64,000 nt of DNA from Plantibacter sp. VKM Ac-2880 (GCF_015351235.1 NZ_JADKSJ010000001.1:1691668-1755667), one strand, 5' to 3'. Positions 41,106-49,632 are shown, numbered from the stretch's first letter. A program made the numbers and translations. The notes: generated by a model from the sequence alone, not told the origin.

Positions 41106-42051
41106 CCTGAGCCCCGGACGAGCCACGGTTGGAACGGGCCGGGACGTCGCGAGCAGGCAGAGTCAAGATTCCTTCCCGCTTTCGGCGCGCCGAGACGCCC
41201 GTGTAAATCTGTGTCGTTGAGAGACTCGAGTGGGCGAGAAGCTCCTGGATCACGCGGATGTCGACACCGTTCTCGATCATGTCGGTCGCGAACGCGTGAC
41301 GCAAGGAGTGAGGAGTCAAATGCGGGTCGGTGATGCCCGCCCGCTTCTTCGCCAGAGTGATGAGGTTCGTCACGGACGAACCATGGATGTGCCCGTCGCG
41401 CTCACCGCGAGCGGGAAACCACCAGCCCTGTGAGGGCATAGACCGCGCGAGCTGTTTGATGACCGGATGCAGCGGGAACGTGCTGACCTTCGCGCCCTTG
41501 CCCACCGTGCGGATCGTGCCCTCGAGCAAGTCCAGGTCATCTGCGTGGACGCGGGCGATCTGCGAGACCCTGAAGCCTTGGAAGTAGCCGATGAGAATCA
41601 TGGCGCGCGTCTTGCGGTAGGCCCCACCTTCGATCATTGCCGAGATCTGATCCTGGCTGAACGGCCGCGGAACACCACGCGGTGCCGATACTGTCGGAAG
41701 CTTCGACGCGGGGTTGTCAACGCGGTAGCCGTCTTCCTGCAGAAAGCTGAAGAAGGCGATCATTGCACCGCGGTAGGTGCGTCTGCTGCCTGCAGAGATG
41801 CCCTCGCGTCCGACCTGTTTGCGGAGGTCGGACGCGGTTACGTCCATGGGCCCGCGTCCACAATCACGCGCCAGCGTGCGCAAGATGCTGTGTCGGTTCC
41901 TTATCGTCGTGTCAGACAGGCCCTGAGAGCGTTGGAAGTCCGCGAAGTCAGACAGGACCTCAGCCCAGCCGTCAATCTCGCCCACCAGACGCAGACCGAA
42001 GCCCTGATGAGCGGGGTCGCGCGGTCGGGGCGCTACTGCCACGTTCGCCAT
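41089..42051 (-). CDS. Tyrosine recombinase (XerC/D-type integrase)
   Basis: 320 residues. The N-terminal SAM-like core-binding domain (FADFQRSQGLSDTTIRNRHSILRTLARD) is followed by a catalytic domain with Arg in FQGFRVSQIARV, Lys in VGKGAKVSTF, HSLRHAF (His-x2-Arg), His in LLAHSSLSTTQ and the nucleophile Tyr in IYTGVS. All catalytic residues are present. The ATG overlaps the stop of the upstream hypothetical gene. It may resolve multimers of the excised element or mark a second element, since integration in tadC is best explained by the serine integrase. Confidence 0.9.
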   Translation of the reverse strand: MANVAVAPRPRDPAHQGFGLRLVGEIDGWAEVLSDFADFQRSQGLSDTTIRNRHSILRTLARDCGRGPMDVTASDLRKQVGREGISAGSRRTYRGAMIAFFSFLQEDGYRVDNPASKLPTVSAPRGVPRPFSQDQISAMIEGGAYRKTRAMILIGYFQGFRVSQIARVHADDLDLLEGTIRTVGKGAKVSTFPLHPVIKQLARSMPSQGWWFPARGERDGHIHGSSVTNLITLAKKRAGITDPHLTPHSLRHAFATDMIENGVDIRVIQELLAHSSLSTTQIYTGVSARRKREGILTLPARDVPARSNRGSSGAQVTTKL

Positions 42052-42593
42052 CAGTTCGCCTCTTTGATCGAACGGAGCTCGGATGCTGCGGCGCCCAGAA
42101 TTACCGCAAGACTCAGCGCGGCGTCTGCGTCGAGCTCCTCTGTTGGAGGGTTCTGGATGATGATGCGAGGGGGCCCCCAGGGGTAGAGCTGGCCGGCGGC
42201 CTCGCGCTCTCCGTCCGGAGTGGTGTGGTCCTCCATGATGATGCCGAACGCCTGTTCCACCCGCGCGCTCGGATCGACGTCAGGGTCTGATTCACCGTCT
42301 GCAGTGAACAACCGTCCGCGGTACTTGATGGTCAGCTCGGGCCATTCGTTGCGCTGAACGATGACCTCTGCGGCCCATGAAGGGGCGGTAAACGGCAAGG
42401 GCGGGAGTTCCACGTGCTCCAGCCAGTACAGCTTGCCCAGCAGCTCCGAGTCTCCCTCGCTCGCGTCGGGCAGGACGTCCATGCGGGGATCGCCCGCTTC
42501 GATCGGGCGGCTGGTGATCGCTCGGAGTCCACAGACTTCAGAGATCCAAGCATTCAGTCCCATTGAGGGCTGAGGTACGGTAGTCATGTTCAT
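42051..42593 (-). CDS. Hypothetical protein coupled to the tyrosine recombinase
   Basis: 180 residues, acidic (SDPDVDPSARVEQAFGIIMEDHTTPDGE). Central beta-like segment (YWLEHVELPPLPFTAPSWAAEVIVQRNEWPELTIKYRGRLFTA) and a C-terminal helix. An alternative ATG at 42587 has a better ribosome site (GAG). No family recognised. Its stop overlaps the recombinase start (ATGA). Confidence 0.65.
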   Translation of the reverse strand: MNMTTVPQPSMGLNAWISEVCGLRAITSRPIEAGDPRMDVLPDASEGDSELLGKLYWLEHVELPPLPFTAPSWAAEVIVQRNEWPELTIKYRGRLFTADGESDPDVDPSARVEQAFGIIMEDHTTPDGEREAAGQLYPWGPPRIIIQNPPTEELDADAALSLAVILGAAASELRSIKEAN

Positions 42594-42657
42594 CTCATTT
42601 CAGTTGGGATTGTTCTCGCCCTCGTCGCCCTGCCAGGCGCCGGGGGCATTCTCTGTT

Positions 42658-42680
42658 AGGTGGGAAGCGATTTCCCACCT
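42658..42680. repeat. Palindrome matching the left-end array
   Basis: AGGTGGGAA-GCGAT-TTCCCACCT; both 9-bp arms are identical to those at 28160-28182, where the loop is ATCAC instead. It lies 13 bp beyond the serine integrase stop. Confidence 0.75.
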
Positions 42681-42693
42681 GCTCAAACGGGGC

Positions 42694-44121
42694 CTAGCTG
42701 CGCCAAACGATTGAGATGCTCTCGGGGTCGAATCTTCGACCGCTGCCCGCCGGCTGAATTGTGACGGTCAGAAGCGTCTCCACGACTTCGCGTTGCGCGG
42801 CGAGGGGCAAAGCGGTCCACTTCGTTCTCACGTCTCCACCGGCTAGCTCGGCGACGATCGTCTGCGGTTCGCTCAGACGTAATCTGTGCTCGAGCTGGCT
42901 TCGCTCATCCCGCAGACGGCTTGTAATGCGCTTGAGCTGAGCAGCGGTGATCTCGTCGGAGGCGAACTGATCGGCGATGATGTCTAGCTTCGCGTCGACA
43001 CCGGCGATCAACTCGCGGCACTCGTCTGCCGCCGCGCCGTCGTTCTGCGCGAATAGGTCCAATGCATCGTCCCTCGAGAGCCTGCCGATCAGAACTTCAG
43101 TGACAAGAGCGTCGACGGGTTCTTGCTTGCGGCGGACCTTGAAGCACTCCGAGCAGTGGTAAGACGGCTCCTGGCGCTTCGCTGTGCCGTCTGACCCGAC
43201 CGACAGCAAGCGACCGATCTGACGCCTCATTGCGCCGCCGCAGAGACCGCAAAGGGCGATGCCGCTCAAGAGGTATTTGTACCCAGGGCCTACATGGTTC
43301 GAGCGGCGGGAAGGATCCGTGAGGAGCGCAACGAGCTGGTCATGGGTTTCTACCGAGTAGATCGGTTCGGTGGTGGACCTACCGATCACCTTCCCTTGGT
43401 ACTGACGCAAACCAGCGTTGGTCGGCCGAGTCAGGATTTGGCGGAGGATTGTTGAGTTCCACAGTGGCGCTTGAGGGCCGTGGATGCCTCGCGTATTGAA
43501 GTCGTTGACGATGGATCGCAGCGACTCGTGAGCGAGCACACGCCGGGCCGCCTCACGAACCACCGCGGCTTGTTCGTCGTCCACCACGTCCTTGCGAACC
43601 GATCCGACAATTTGCCCGTCACTATCGGTCTCCGAGACGCGGCGGAATCCGTAAGGGCTGTAGCCGTGCGGTTCGCCCTTCTCGGCTTTCTCCTGAAACT
43701 TTCGTTTGAGCCGGCGAGACATGCTCTCGACCTCGCGACGAGCGACCGTGCCCTTGATGCGTGCCATCATTCGTCCGTCTGGCGTGGAGATGTCAATGTC
43801 TCCACCAACGTTGGCGAGGGCGAGTCCGTAGTTGTTGGCCATGTCGATGACGTCTTCGAGCTCCCTGGGTGTGCGTGTGAGCCGGTCCACATCCCAAACA
43901 ACGATCGCGTTGATGTGGCCGGCTTTGATGTCGCTGACCATTCGGTCGTAAGCGGGACGGCGCTTGGAGCGAGTCGCGCTGACGTCGTTGTCGATGTACA
44001 TCTCGACGACGTCCCATGAGCGCCGACCAGCTTCACGCCGGCAGTCCTGCTCCTGGCGCTTGACGCCAAGCTCAGTGCCTTCCGTGTCCTTGCTGATTCG
44101 TGCGTAGATGCCGGCTCTCAT
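42694..44121 (-). CDS. Large serine recombinase (phage-type integrase)
   Basis: 475 residues from the ATG at 44121. This start puts the catalytic Ser at position 10 (MRAGIYARISKD), as in related integrases; a GTG at 44151 sits on the crossover itself. The catalytic domain has VVWDVDRLTRTPRELEDV. The recombinase domain has GYSPYGFRR and RSIVNDFNTRGIHGPQAPLWNSTILRQILTRPTNAGLRQYQGKV. A zinc ribbon (CGLCGGAM, HCSECF) and a coiled-coil stretch (DAKLDIIADQFASDEITAAQLKRITSRLRDERSQLEHRL) complete it. It is intact and 30 bp from attR, so it is the likely integrase. Confidence 0.95.
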   Translation of the reverse strand: MRAGIYARISKDTEGTELGVKRQEQDCRREAGRRSWDVVEMYIDNDVSATRSKRRPAYDRMVSDIKAGHINAIVVWDVDRLTRTPRELEDVIDMANNYGLALANVGGDIDISTPDGRMMARIKGTVARREVESMSRRLKRKFQEKAEKGEPHGYSPYGFRRVSETDSDGQIVGSVRKDVVDDEQAAVVREAARRVLAHESLRSIVNDFNTRGIHGPQAPLWNSTILRQILTRPTNAGLRQYQGKVIGRSTTEPIYSVETHDQLVALLTDPSRRSNHVGPGYKYLLSGIALCGLCGGAMRRQIGRLLSVGSDGTAKRQEPSYHCSECFKVRRKQEPVDALVTEVLIGRLSRDDALDLFAQNDGAAADECRELIAGVDAKLDIIADQFASDEITAAQLKRITSRLRDERSQLEHRLRLSEPQTIVAELAGGDVRTKWTALPLAAQREVVETLLTVTIQPAGSGRRFDPESISIVWRS

Positions 44122-44135
44122 GTGAAAGAGGTTAT

Positions 44136-44167
44136 AACTCACTACCGACACCCCTCGTCTTCCTGAT
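44136..44167. other. attR: right junction of the integrative element
   Basis: Element arm AACTCACTACCGACA (44136-44150), shared CC (44151-44152), then host CCTCGTCTTCCTG. With attL this gives a reconstructed attP of two 15-bp imperfect inverted arms (11/15) around a 2-bp CC core, the expected form for a serine integrase. Confidence 0.85.
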
Positions 44168-44231
44168 CCTGCCCCTGTCCATCATCATCGCCGTCTTCCC
44201 CGGAGTCTTCGTGCTCCGCACCGGCTTCTAA
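44151..44231 (+). pseudogene. tadC: tadC, 3' part (last 26 codons) beyond the element
   Basis: Reads PLVFLILPLSIIIAVFPGVFVLRTGF-stop, the final TadC membrane helix, in frame with codon 286 at 27882-27884. It has no start of its own and would not be made while the element is present. Confidence 0.9.
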
Positions 44232-44244
44232 CGAAAGGTCCCAC

Positions 44245-44439
44245 ATGTCCTCCCCCCTGCTCCCGCAACGCCTCCGCGACCGAGGCCGGGCCCTCCTCGA
44301 CGAGGACCGCGGCGACGTGCCCGGTTGGGTGCTCATCACCCTCATGACGGCGGGGCTCGTCCTCTTGATCTGGGGTGTCGCCGGCCCCGCCCTGACGCAG
44401 GTGTTCGAGCAGGCCATCGAGCGTGTCTCCGGTATTTGA
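44245..44439 (+). CDS. Flp-type small pilin-like membrane protein
   Basis: 64 residues with GAAAGG eight bases upstream. A charged N-terminus ends in DEDRGDVPGWVLITLMTAGLVLLIWGVAGPALTQVFEQAI: a short leader, then one hydrophobic helix, as in Flp prepilins. It sits directly after tadC, the usual place for flp. The classical Flp processing motif is not obvious, so it could be a pilin-like accessory protein. Confidence 0.7.
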   Translation: MSSPLLPQRLRDRGRALLDEDRGDVPGWVLITLMTAGLVLLIWGVAGPALTQVFEQAIERVSGI

Positions 44440-44848
44440 GCCCGGCGGAGGACGCCTGCGTCGTCGGTGCGCTCAGGAGGAGGACGGTTCGGCAGTCGCC
44501 GAGTTCGTGTTCGTCGGTGCGATGCTGACGATCCTGATGATGTCCGTGGTGCAACTCGCCCTCGCGTTGCACGTGCGGAACACCCTGATCGACGCCGCCG
44601 CCGAAGGGGCCCGTCTCGGAGCCCTCGCAGACACCGAACTGCTCGACGGCGCCGACCGGACACGGCATCTCGTCGCCGTGGCGGTGGGGGAGGCCTACGC
44701 GGGTGACATCCGGGCATCGCTTGCGGATCGTGGTGGCGTCGACGTCGTCACGGTGACCGTCCGAGCTCCGCTGCCCGTCATCGGGCTGCTCGGTCTCCCT
44801 GGCGCGTTGGAGGTGGAGGGGCGTGCGGTGTTGGAGACGATCGATTGA
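44423..44848 (+). CDS. TadE-like pilus protein
   Basis: 141 residues, GTG start overlapping the pilin-like gene by 17 bp. DGSAVAEFVFVGAMLTILMMSVVQLALALHVRNTLIDAAAEGARLGA is the standard TadE N-terminal pseudopilin-like helix, with a Glu five residues into the mature segment. The remainder is a small beta-rich extracytoplasmic domain. A minor pseudopilin of the Flp apparatus. Confidence 0.87.
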   Translation: MSPVFEPGGGRLRRRCAQEEDGSAVAEFVFVGAMLTILMMSVVQLALALHVRNTLIDAAAEGARLGALADTELLDGADRTRHLVAVAVGEAYAGDIRASLADRGGVDVVTVTVRAPLPVIGLLGLPGALEVEGRAVLETID

Positions 44849-45311
44849 CCGGAGCGACCGATCGGCGACCGCACGGGACGACGACGGTTCGGCATCGTTG
44901 GAATTCATCACCGTCGGCCTGGTCCTGCTCGTCCCGTTGGTCTACCTCATCGTCGCGCTCTCGGAGATCCAGGCGGCGGTGCTGGCAGCAGACGGAGCCG
45001 CCGTGCAGGCGGCGAAGTCGTACGCACGAGCACCGGACGACGCCACGGGTCGGGCCCGCGTGGACGACGCACTCGCGCTCGCGCTGGCCGACTTCGGGCT
45101 CGACCGATCGGCAGCTTCGGCGCAGCTCCGCTGCCTGCCAGCAGGCCTGCCGTGCGGCCAACGGGCCGGATCCGTCAGCGTGAGGATCGACATCCTGGTG
45201 GCCCTGCCGCTCATGCCCGACGTCGTCGGGTCGTGGGGAGCGGTCCCGGTGTCCGGATCCGCGACGGCCCCGGTCTCACGATTCGACGACCGCGACAGTG
45301 AGGCCGGATGA
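44823..45311 (+). CDS. TadE/TadF-like pilus protein
   Basis: 162 residues, GTG start overlapping the previous gene by 26 bp. DDDGSASLEFITVGLVLLVPLVYLIVALSEIQAAVLAADGAAVQAAKSYA has the same pseudopilin-like helix with Glu at position +5 as the upstream protein. A Cys pair (LRCLPAGLPCGQ) may form a disulfide outside the cell. Part of the Flp/Tad operon. Confidence 0.83.
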   Translation: MRCWRRSIDRSDRSATARDDDGSASLEFITVGLVLLVPLVYLIVALSEIQAAVLAADGAAVQAAKSYARAPDDATGRARVDDALALALADFGLDRSAASAQLRCLPAGLPCGQRAGSVSVRIDILVALPLMPDVVGSWGAVPVSGSATAPVSRFDDRDSEAG

Positions 45312-45772
45312 CAGGCGGTCGATCGGGTCCGGCCAGCCGTGACCTCCGCACCGATGACGGATCCACCCTGCTCCTGACGATCGGCTTCGCAGCGGTGGCG
45401 CTCGCGGTCGTGCTCGTCGGGATCGCCGCGACCTCGCTGTACGTCGAGCACAAGCGCCTCCTCGGGCTCGCCGACCGACTCGCCGCAACCGCTGCCGAGT
45501 CGTTCTCGATCGACGACGTCACCCTGTTGCCGGACGGCACCTTCCGGCCGGTCCTCGACGACGCCGCCGTGGCGTCGAGCGCCCACGCGACACTCGCCGC
45601 CGAGGGCCCAGGTGCCCTCACCGACGTCGAGATCCTCGAGGCCGTCACTCCGGACGGGCGGGGCGCGGAGGTCTCGTTGGCATCCGAGTGGCGTCCACCC
45701 ATGCTGACGCTGTTCGTGCCGGCGGGTGTTCGGATCGAGGCGACGGCGAACGCCCGCAGCGTGTTCTGGTGA
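45308..45772 (+). CDS. Pilus-associated protein, TadG/secretion-neighbourhood TadE-like
   Basis: 154 residues, coupled to the upstream gene (ATGA overlap). DDGSTLLLTIGFAAVALAVVLVGIAATSLYVEHKRLLGLADRLAATAAES is an N-terminal helix of the TadG/Flp-neighbourhood type. A small extracytoplasmic domain follows. It is the last gene of the Tad operon and is followed by a convergent MFS gene. Confidence 0.8.
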   Translation: MTGGRSGPASRDLRTDDGSTLLLTIGFAAVALAVVLVGIAATSLYVEHKRLLGLADRLAATAAESFSIDDVTLLPDGTFRPVLDDAAVASSAHATLAAEGPGALTDVEILEAVTPDGRGAEVSLASEWRPPMLTLFVPAGVRIEATANARSVFW

Positions 45773-45796
45773 CCACGACCGGTCGTGCATGACCGA

Positions 45797-47065
45797 TCAG
45801 GGGAAGGGCCGCGAGCCGCGGTCGATGAACCGGGGGATGAACCGGAACAGGAGGAACGCGCCGATCAGGCCGACACCGCCGATGGTCCCCGCGGCGAGGG
45901 AGATCGATGCGGCCGCGGTGATCCCGGACATCGCCAGGGGAGCGGCGGCGGTGCCGGCGTCTCCGAGGAATCGGTAGGCGCCGAGGAACGGCGCCGGTCG
46001 GTCCGGCGGTGCGAGGTCCGATCCGAGGGTCATGAGGATCCCGCTGCCGAGACCGTTCGAGAGCGCGAGTACCAGGGCGACGGCGACGAACCACACCGCG
46101 GCGCTGTCGAGGTCGTGCGTGAACGCCAGGATGATGAACCCGGAACCCAGACCCACCATCGAGGGGACGGCCGTCCAGATCCGGCCCCAACGGTCCATGA
46201 TCTGACCGCTGGCATAGAACAAGGCGAACTCGACCGCTCCGACGACGCCGATGATGAGCGCCGTCTCGGTCTCGGACAGGCCGATGCTCACCGCCCACAG
46301 GGGGAGGAGCACGGCACGGCACGACCGCATCGCCCCGACGAGCGCTGCGGTGCTCCCCATCCGGGTGAGCACGGCGCCGTGGGTGCGGATCGCGGCGAGC
46401 AGCCCGCTCGACTCCGCTGCCGCGAGTTCCTCACCCTCGGTTCGGGCTTCGCCGTCGGTGCTGCGGGTCGGGCTCGGCCGACCGAACATCTCGGCCGGGT
46501 CGGGGAGGACCAGCAGCGTGACCGCGGACCCGACGCAGCAGACGACCATGACCCAGAATGCGGCCTGCGAGGTGCCGGTCAGATGGATGACGCCCGCGGC
46601 CAGGAAGGGGCCGATGAAGGTGCCGGCGCGGAAGACCCCGCCCAGCGAGGAGAGGGCCCTCGCGCGGTAGCGGATCGGCACGTACGTCGTCATGAAGGCA
46701 TGTCGCGCGAGGCCGAACACCGCCGTCGCGAGGCCGATGCAGAAGATCCCGAGCGCGAGGACGAACGGGTTCGGCGAGATCGCCGCGGTCGCGACACCGA
46801 CGACGGCGAGCAGGGCCGCCCACATCATCGCGAAGCGCTCGCCGATCCGGCTGACGATCCACCCCGACGGAACGTCCCCGACGAGCTCTCCGAGCATGAT
46901 GAGCGACGAGATGACACCGGCGACGGCCAGGGTCGCGCCGAGGTTCCCCGCCACAGCGGGGATGATCGGGATGATCGCGCCCTCGCCGATCGAGAACAGG
47001 AGGGTGGGGAGGAAGACCGCGACCGCGACGGAGCGCAGGTTGAACGGGCGTTCTTCGGAAGTCAT
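45797..47065 (-). CDS. Major facilitator superfamily transporter
   Basis: 422 residues from the ATG at 47065, with about twelve hydrophobic segments. MFS signatures: the loop [24 protein letters not shown] between helices 2 and 3 (G-x3-D-R/E-x-G-R-R type) and the related [17 protein letters not shown] in the second half. The substrate is unknown; the layout resembles drug/H+ antiporters. It is divergent from prfB across 46 bp. Confidence 0.88.
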   Translation of the reverse strand: MTSEERPFNLRSVAVAVFLPTLLFSIGEGAIIPIIPAVAGNLGATLAVAGVISSLIMLGELVGDVPSGWIVSRIGERFAMMWAALLAVVGVATAAISPNPFVLALGIFCIGLATAVFGLARHAFMTTYVPIRYRARALSSLGGVFRAGTFIGPFLAAGVIHLTGTSQAAFWVMVVCCVGSAVTLLVLPDPAEMFGRPSPTRSTDGEARTEGEELAAAESSGLLAAIRTHGAVLTRMGSTAALVGAMRSCRAVLLPLWAVSIGLSETETALIIGVVGAVEFALFYASGQIMDRWGRIWTAVPSMVGLGSGFIILAFTHDLDSAAVWFVAVALVLALSNGLGSGILMTLGSDLAPPDRPAPFLGAYRFLGDAGTAAAPLAMSGITAAASISLAAGTIGGVGLIGAFLLFRFIPRFIDRGSRPFP

Positions 47066-47097
47066 CTGCTCGATCGTACGCCCGCGGCACTGCGCGG

Positions 47098-47103
47098 TAG
47101 GCT
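47098..47103 (+). promoter_or_regulatory. Putative -10 box of prfB
   Basis: TAGGCT nine bases upstream of the prfB ATG, the same spacing as at murI, suggesting a leaderless transcript. Confidence 0.4.
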
Positions 47104-47111
47104 GATCCCAA

Positions 47112-48221
47112 ATGTTTGACTTGGACCTCTCCACACAGATCAGTACCCTCCGCTCGACCTTCGACGACATCCGCAGCGTCGTCGGCGTCGACCGTCTCGA
47201 AGCCGAGATCGCGACGCTGAGCGAGCAGGCGGGTGCCCAGGATCTCTGGGACGACACCACCAACGCGCAGAAGGTGACGAGTGCGCTCAGTCACCGTCAA
47301 TCCGAGCTCGCCCGCATCACGAGCATCGCGAACCGTCTCGACGACCTCGAGGTGCTCATCGAGCTCGCCACGGACGCCGAGGACGAGGAGTCGGCCGAGG
47401 AGGCCCGCCAGGAGCTCATCAGCCTCCAGAAGGTGCTCGGCGACCTCGAGGTCCAGACCCTGTTGAGCGGCGAGTACGACCCGCGTCCGGCCGTCGTCAC
47501 CATCCGTGCGGGCGCCGGCGGTGTCGACGCCGCCGACTTCGCCGACATGCTCTTCCGCATGTACCTGCGATGGGCTGAGCAGCACAAGTACCCGGTCACC
47601 GTCATGGACACGAGCTACGCGGAGGAGGCCGGGATCAAGTCGGCCACCTTCGAGGTGGACGCACCGTACGCGTTCGGCACCCTCAGCGTCGAGGCCGGGA
47701 CGCACCGGCTCGTCCGCATGAGCCCGTTCGGCGCTGCGGGCAAGCGGCAGACCAGCTTCGCCGCCGTCGAGGTCATCCCGCTCATGGAGGAGACGGAGAT
47801 CGTCGAGATCCCCGAGTCGGACATCCGGGTCGACGTCTTCCGATCGAGCGGTCCCGGCGGCCAGTCGGTCAACACGACCGACTCCGCGGTCCGGATCACC
47901 CACCTGCCGACGGGCACGGTCGTGTCGATGCAGAACGAGAAGAGCCAGATCCAGAACCGTGCGGCCGCCATGCGTGTGCTGCAGTCCCGGCTGCTGCTCA
48001 TCCAGAAGGAGCAGGAGGCGGCCACCAAGAAGGAGCTCGCCGGCACCATCACCGCGAGCTGGGGGGACCAGATGCGCTCGTACGTGCTCGCGCCGTACCA
48101 GATGGTCAAGGACCTGCGCACGGAGCACGAGCAGGGGAACCCGGCAGCCGTCTTCGGCGGCGATCTCGACGGATTCATCGCCGCTGGGATCCGGTGGCGC
48201 TCGATGTCGAAAGCCGAGTAG
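47112..48221 (+). CDS. prfB: Peptide chain release factor 2
   Basis: 369 residues. The catalytic GGQ is in [24 protein letters not shown] and the RF2-specific stop-codon tripeptide SPF is in [17 protein letters not shown]. The frame is continuous, so the programmed frameshift seen in many prfB genes is absent, as usual in actinobacteria. It terminates translation at UGA and UAA. Confidence 0.97.
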   Translation: MFDLDLSTQISTLRSTFDDIRSVVGVDRLEAEIATLSEQAGAQDLWDDTTNAQKVTSALSHRQSELARITSIANRLDDLEVLIELATDAEDEESAEEARQELISLQKVLGDLEVQTLLSGEYDPRPAVVTIRAGAGGVDAADFADMLFRMYLRWAEQHKYPVTVMDTSYAEEAGIKSATFEVDAPYAFGTLSVEAGTHRLVRMSPFGAAGKRQTSFAAVEVIPLMEETEIVEIPESDIRVDVFRSSGPGGQSVNTTDSAVRITHLPTGTVVSMQNEKSQIQNRAAAMRVLQSRLLLIQKEQEAATKKELAGTITASWGDQMRSYVLAPYQMVKDLRTEHEQGNPAAVFGGDLDGFIAAGIRWRSMSKAE

Positions 48222-48321
48222 TCGGCGGCGGACATAGTGTTCGCCCAGCCCTCGTACAGGGTACGGATCGCGGGCGTGTCCTGCCCGCAATCGGCACGTC
48301 GCTCCTTAAGCTCAAGGAGCC

Positions 48322-49632
48322 ATGATTCGGTTTGATCACATCTCCAAGAAGTATCCGGGAACCTCGCGTCCCGCACTCAACGACGTCGATTTCGAGATCC
48401 TTCGCGGAGAGTTCATCTTCCTCGTCGGTGCCTCGGGATCCGGGAAGTCGAGCTGCCTCCGCCTGATGCTGAAGGAGGACAAGCCGAGCAAGGGCAAGAT
48501 CCACGTGCTCGGCCACGACCTCGGTTCGATCTCGAACCGCAAGGTCCCCTACTTCCGTCGCAGCCTGGGTGTCGTCTTCCAGGACTTCCGGTTGCTCCCG
48601 AGCAAGACGGTCTACCAGAACGTCGCCTTCACGCTGCAGGTGATCGGCAAGTCGCGTGGATTCGTCCAGGAGGCCGTCCCCGACGTCCTCAAGATGGTCG
48701 GTCTCGACGGGAAGGCACAGCGACTCCCGCATGAGCTCTCCGGTGGTGAGCAGCAGCGTGTCGCCATCGCCCGGGCGATCGTGAACAAACCGCAGATCCT
48801 CCTCGCCGACGAACCGACGGGAAACCTCGACCCGGCGACCAGCGCGGGGATCATGCAACTGCTCGAACGCATCAACGCCGGTGGGACGACCGTCGTCATG
48901 GCGACCCACGAGGCCGGCTTCGTCGACCAGATGCAGCGCCGGGTCATCGAGCTGCAGGACGGCCAGATCGTCCGCGACGAACGCCACGGCGGGTACGGCA
49001 CGACCGCCGCCATCCCCGGGCTCGTCCGTGGATCGTCGAAGGCCGCCGCGCCGTCCGCCCAGCAAGCACCGATCGCGGTGTCGACGCCGGCTGCGCCCGT
49101 CGCAGACACCCCGTCGGTCCCGGTGACGACCACGACGTCCTCCGTCGCAGCGAACTCCGAACCCACGACGAGTGCGGTGGCTGCGGCCGCTGTCGCCGCC
49201 ACCGCCGCCACGCCGACGGCTTCCACGGCGGCATCCCCGTCAATCGCGCTCTCGCGCGATTCCTCGCCGCAGACCGCCGCGGAGGAGTCGACGACCGGCG
49301 GCTCCGTCGCGACGCCGATCGAGGAGCCGGTCGTCACGCCCGTCAACGAGCCGGAGTCACCGGTCGTGCGAGCCGAAGAACCGTTGCAGGACGCGACCGA
49401 GGCCGAAGCGTCGACGCCGGACGACGAGACCGCACTGCCCCCGGCCGATGCGGTCCCGGAGGTCGCGCCGCCACAACGCCTGAGTAACGCCACCGGCCCC
49501 ATCGGGCTCCCGGCGCGCAACGAGATCGACCCGATCGAGGTCGAACACCTGTCGCTCGCCGAGCGGCTCGGCCTGCGCGCCGCCGCGCGCGGCTCTGAAG
49601 ACGGAGAGCAGAACGTGGGGCCGACCAAGTGA
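48322..49632 (+). CDS. ftsE: Cell division ATP-binding protein FtsE with long C-terminal extension
   Basis: 436 residues; AAGGAG precedes the ATG. Residues 1-225 are a normal FtsE: Walker A GASGSGKSS, signature LSGGEQQRVAIARAI, Walker B ILLADEPTGNLDP. Residues 226-436 are an Ala/Pro/Thr/Glu-rich low-complexity tail that ends in IEVEHLSLAERLGLRAAARGSEDGEQ. Typical FtsE is about 225-230 residues, so the tail nearly doubles the protein. It overlaps ftsX by four bases. FtsEX controls septal peptidoglycan hydrolases. Confidence 0.94.
   Translation: MIRFDHISKKYPGTSRPALNDVDFEILRGEFIFLVGASGSGKSSCLRLMLKEDKPSKGKIHVLGHDLGSISNRKVPYFRRSLGVVFQDFRLLPSKTVYQNVAFTLQVIGKSRGFVQEAVPDVLKMVGLDGKAQRLPHELSGGEQQRVAIARAIVNKPQILLADEPTGNLDPATSAGIMQLLERINAGGTTVVMATHEAGFVDQMQRRVIELQDGQIVRDERHGGYGTTAAIPGLVRGSSKAAAPSAQQAPIAVSTPAAPVADTPSVPVTTTTSSVAANSEPTTSAVAAAAVAATAATPTASTAASPSIALSRDSSPQTAAEESTTGGSVATPIEEPVVTPVNEPESPVVRAEEPLQDATEAEASTPDDETALPPADAVPEVAPPQRLSNATGPIGLPARNEIDPIEVEHLSLAERLGLRAAARGSEDGEQNVGPTK

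Larger units (their letters stand above)
27887..44152. mobile_element. 16.3-kb integrative element (reduced prophage or phage satellite) inserted in tadC
   Basis: Bounded by attL and attR in tadC, with a serine integrase 30 bp inside the right end. Base composition is visibly less GC-biased than the host. Gene blocks from right to left: serine integrase; tyrosine recombinase; replication/regulation operon with RepA-like ATPase, WhiB and HTH protein; small structural-type genes; tail spike; decayed tape-measure gene; cargo arm with a STAS-like/GHKL pair, truncated Lsr2 and unknowns. Capsid, portal, terminase and lysis genes were not recognised. It therefore seems unable to make virions alone. 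Integration is precise and, since the integrase is intact, probably reversible. Confidence 0.92.

Noticed and set aside
42694-44151. Longer serine integrase start (GTG at 44151)
   Set aside because: This start lies on the crossover and would be lost or altered on recombination. The ATG at 44121 places the catalytic Ser at position 10, as expected for the family.
47112-48221. Programmed frameshift in prfB
   Set aside because: The frame is continuous from the start with no in-frame TGA near codon 25, so no recoding is needed.
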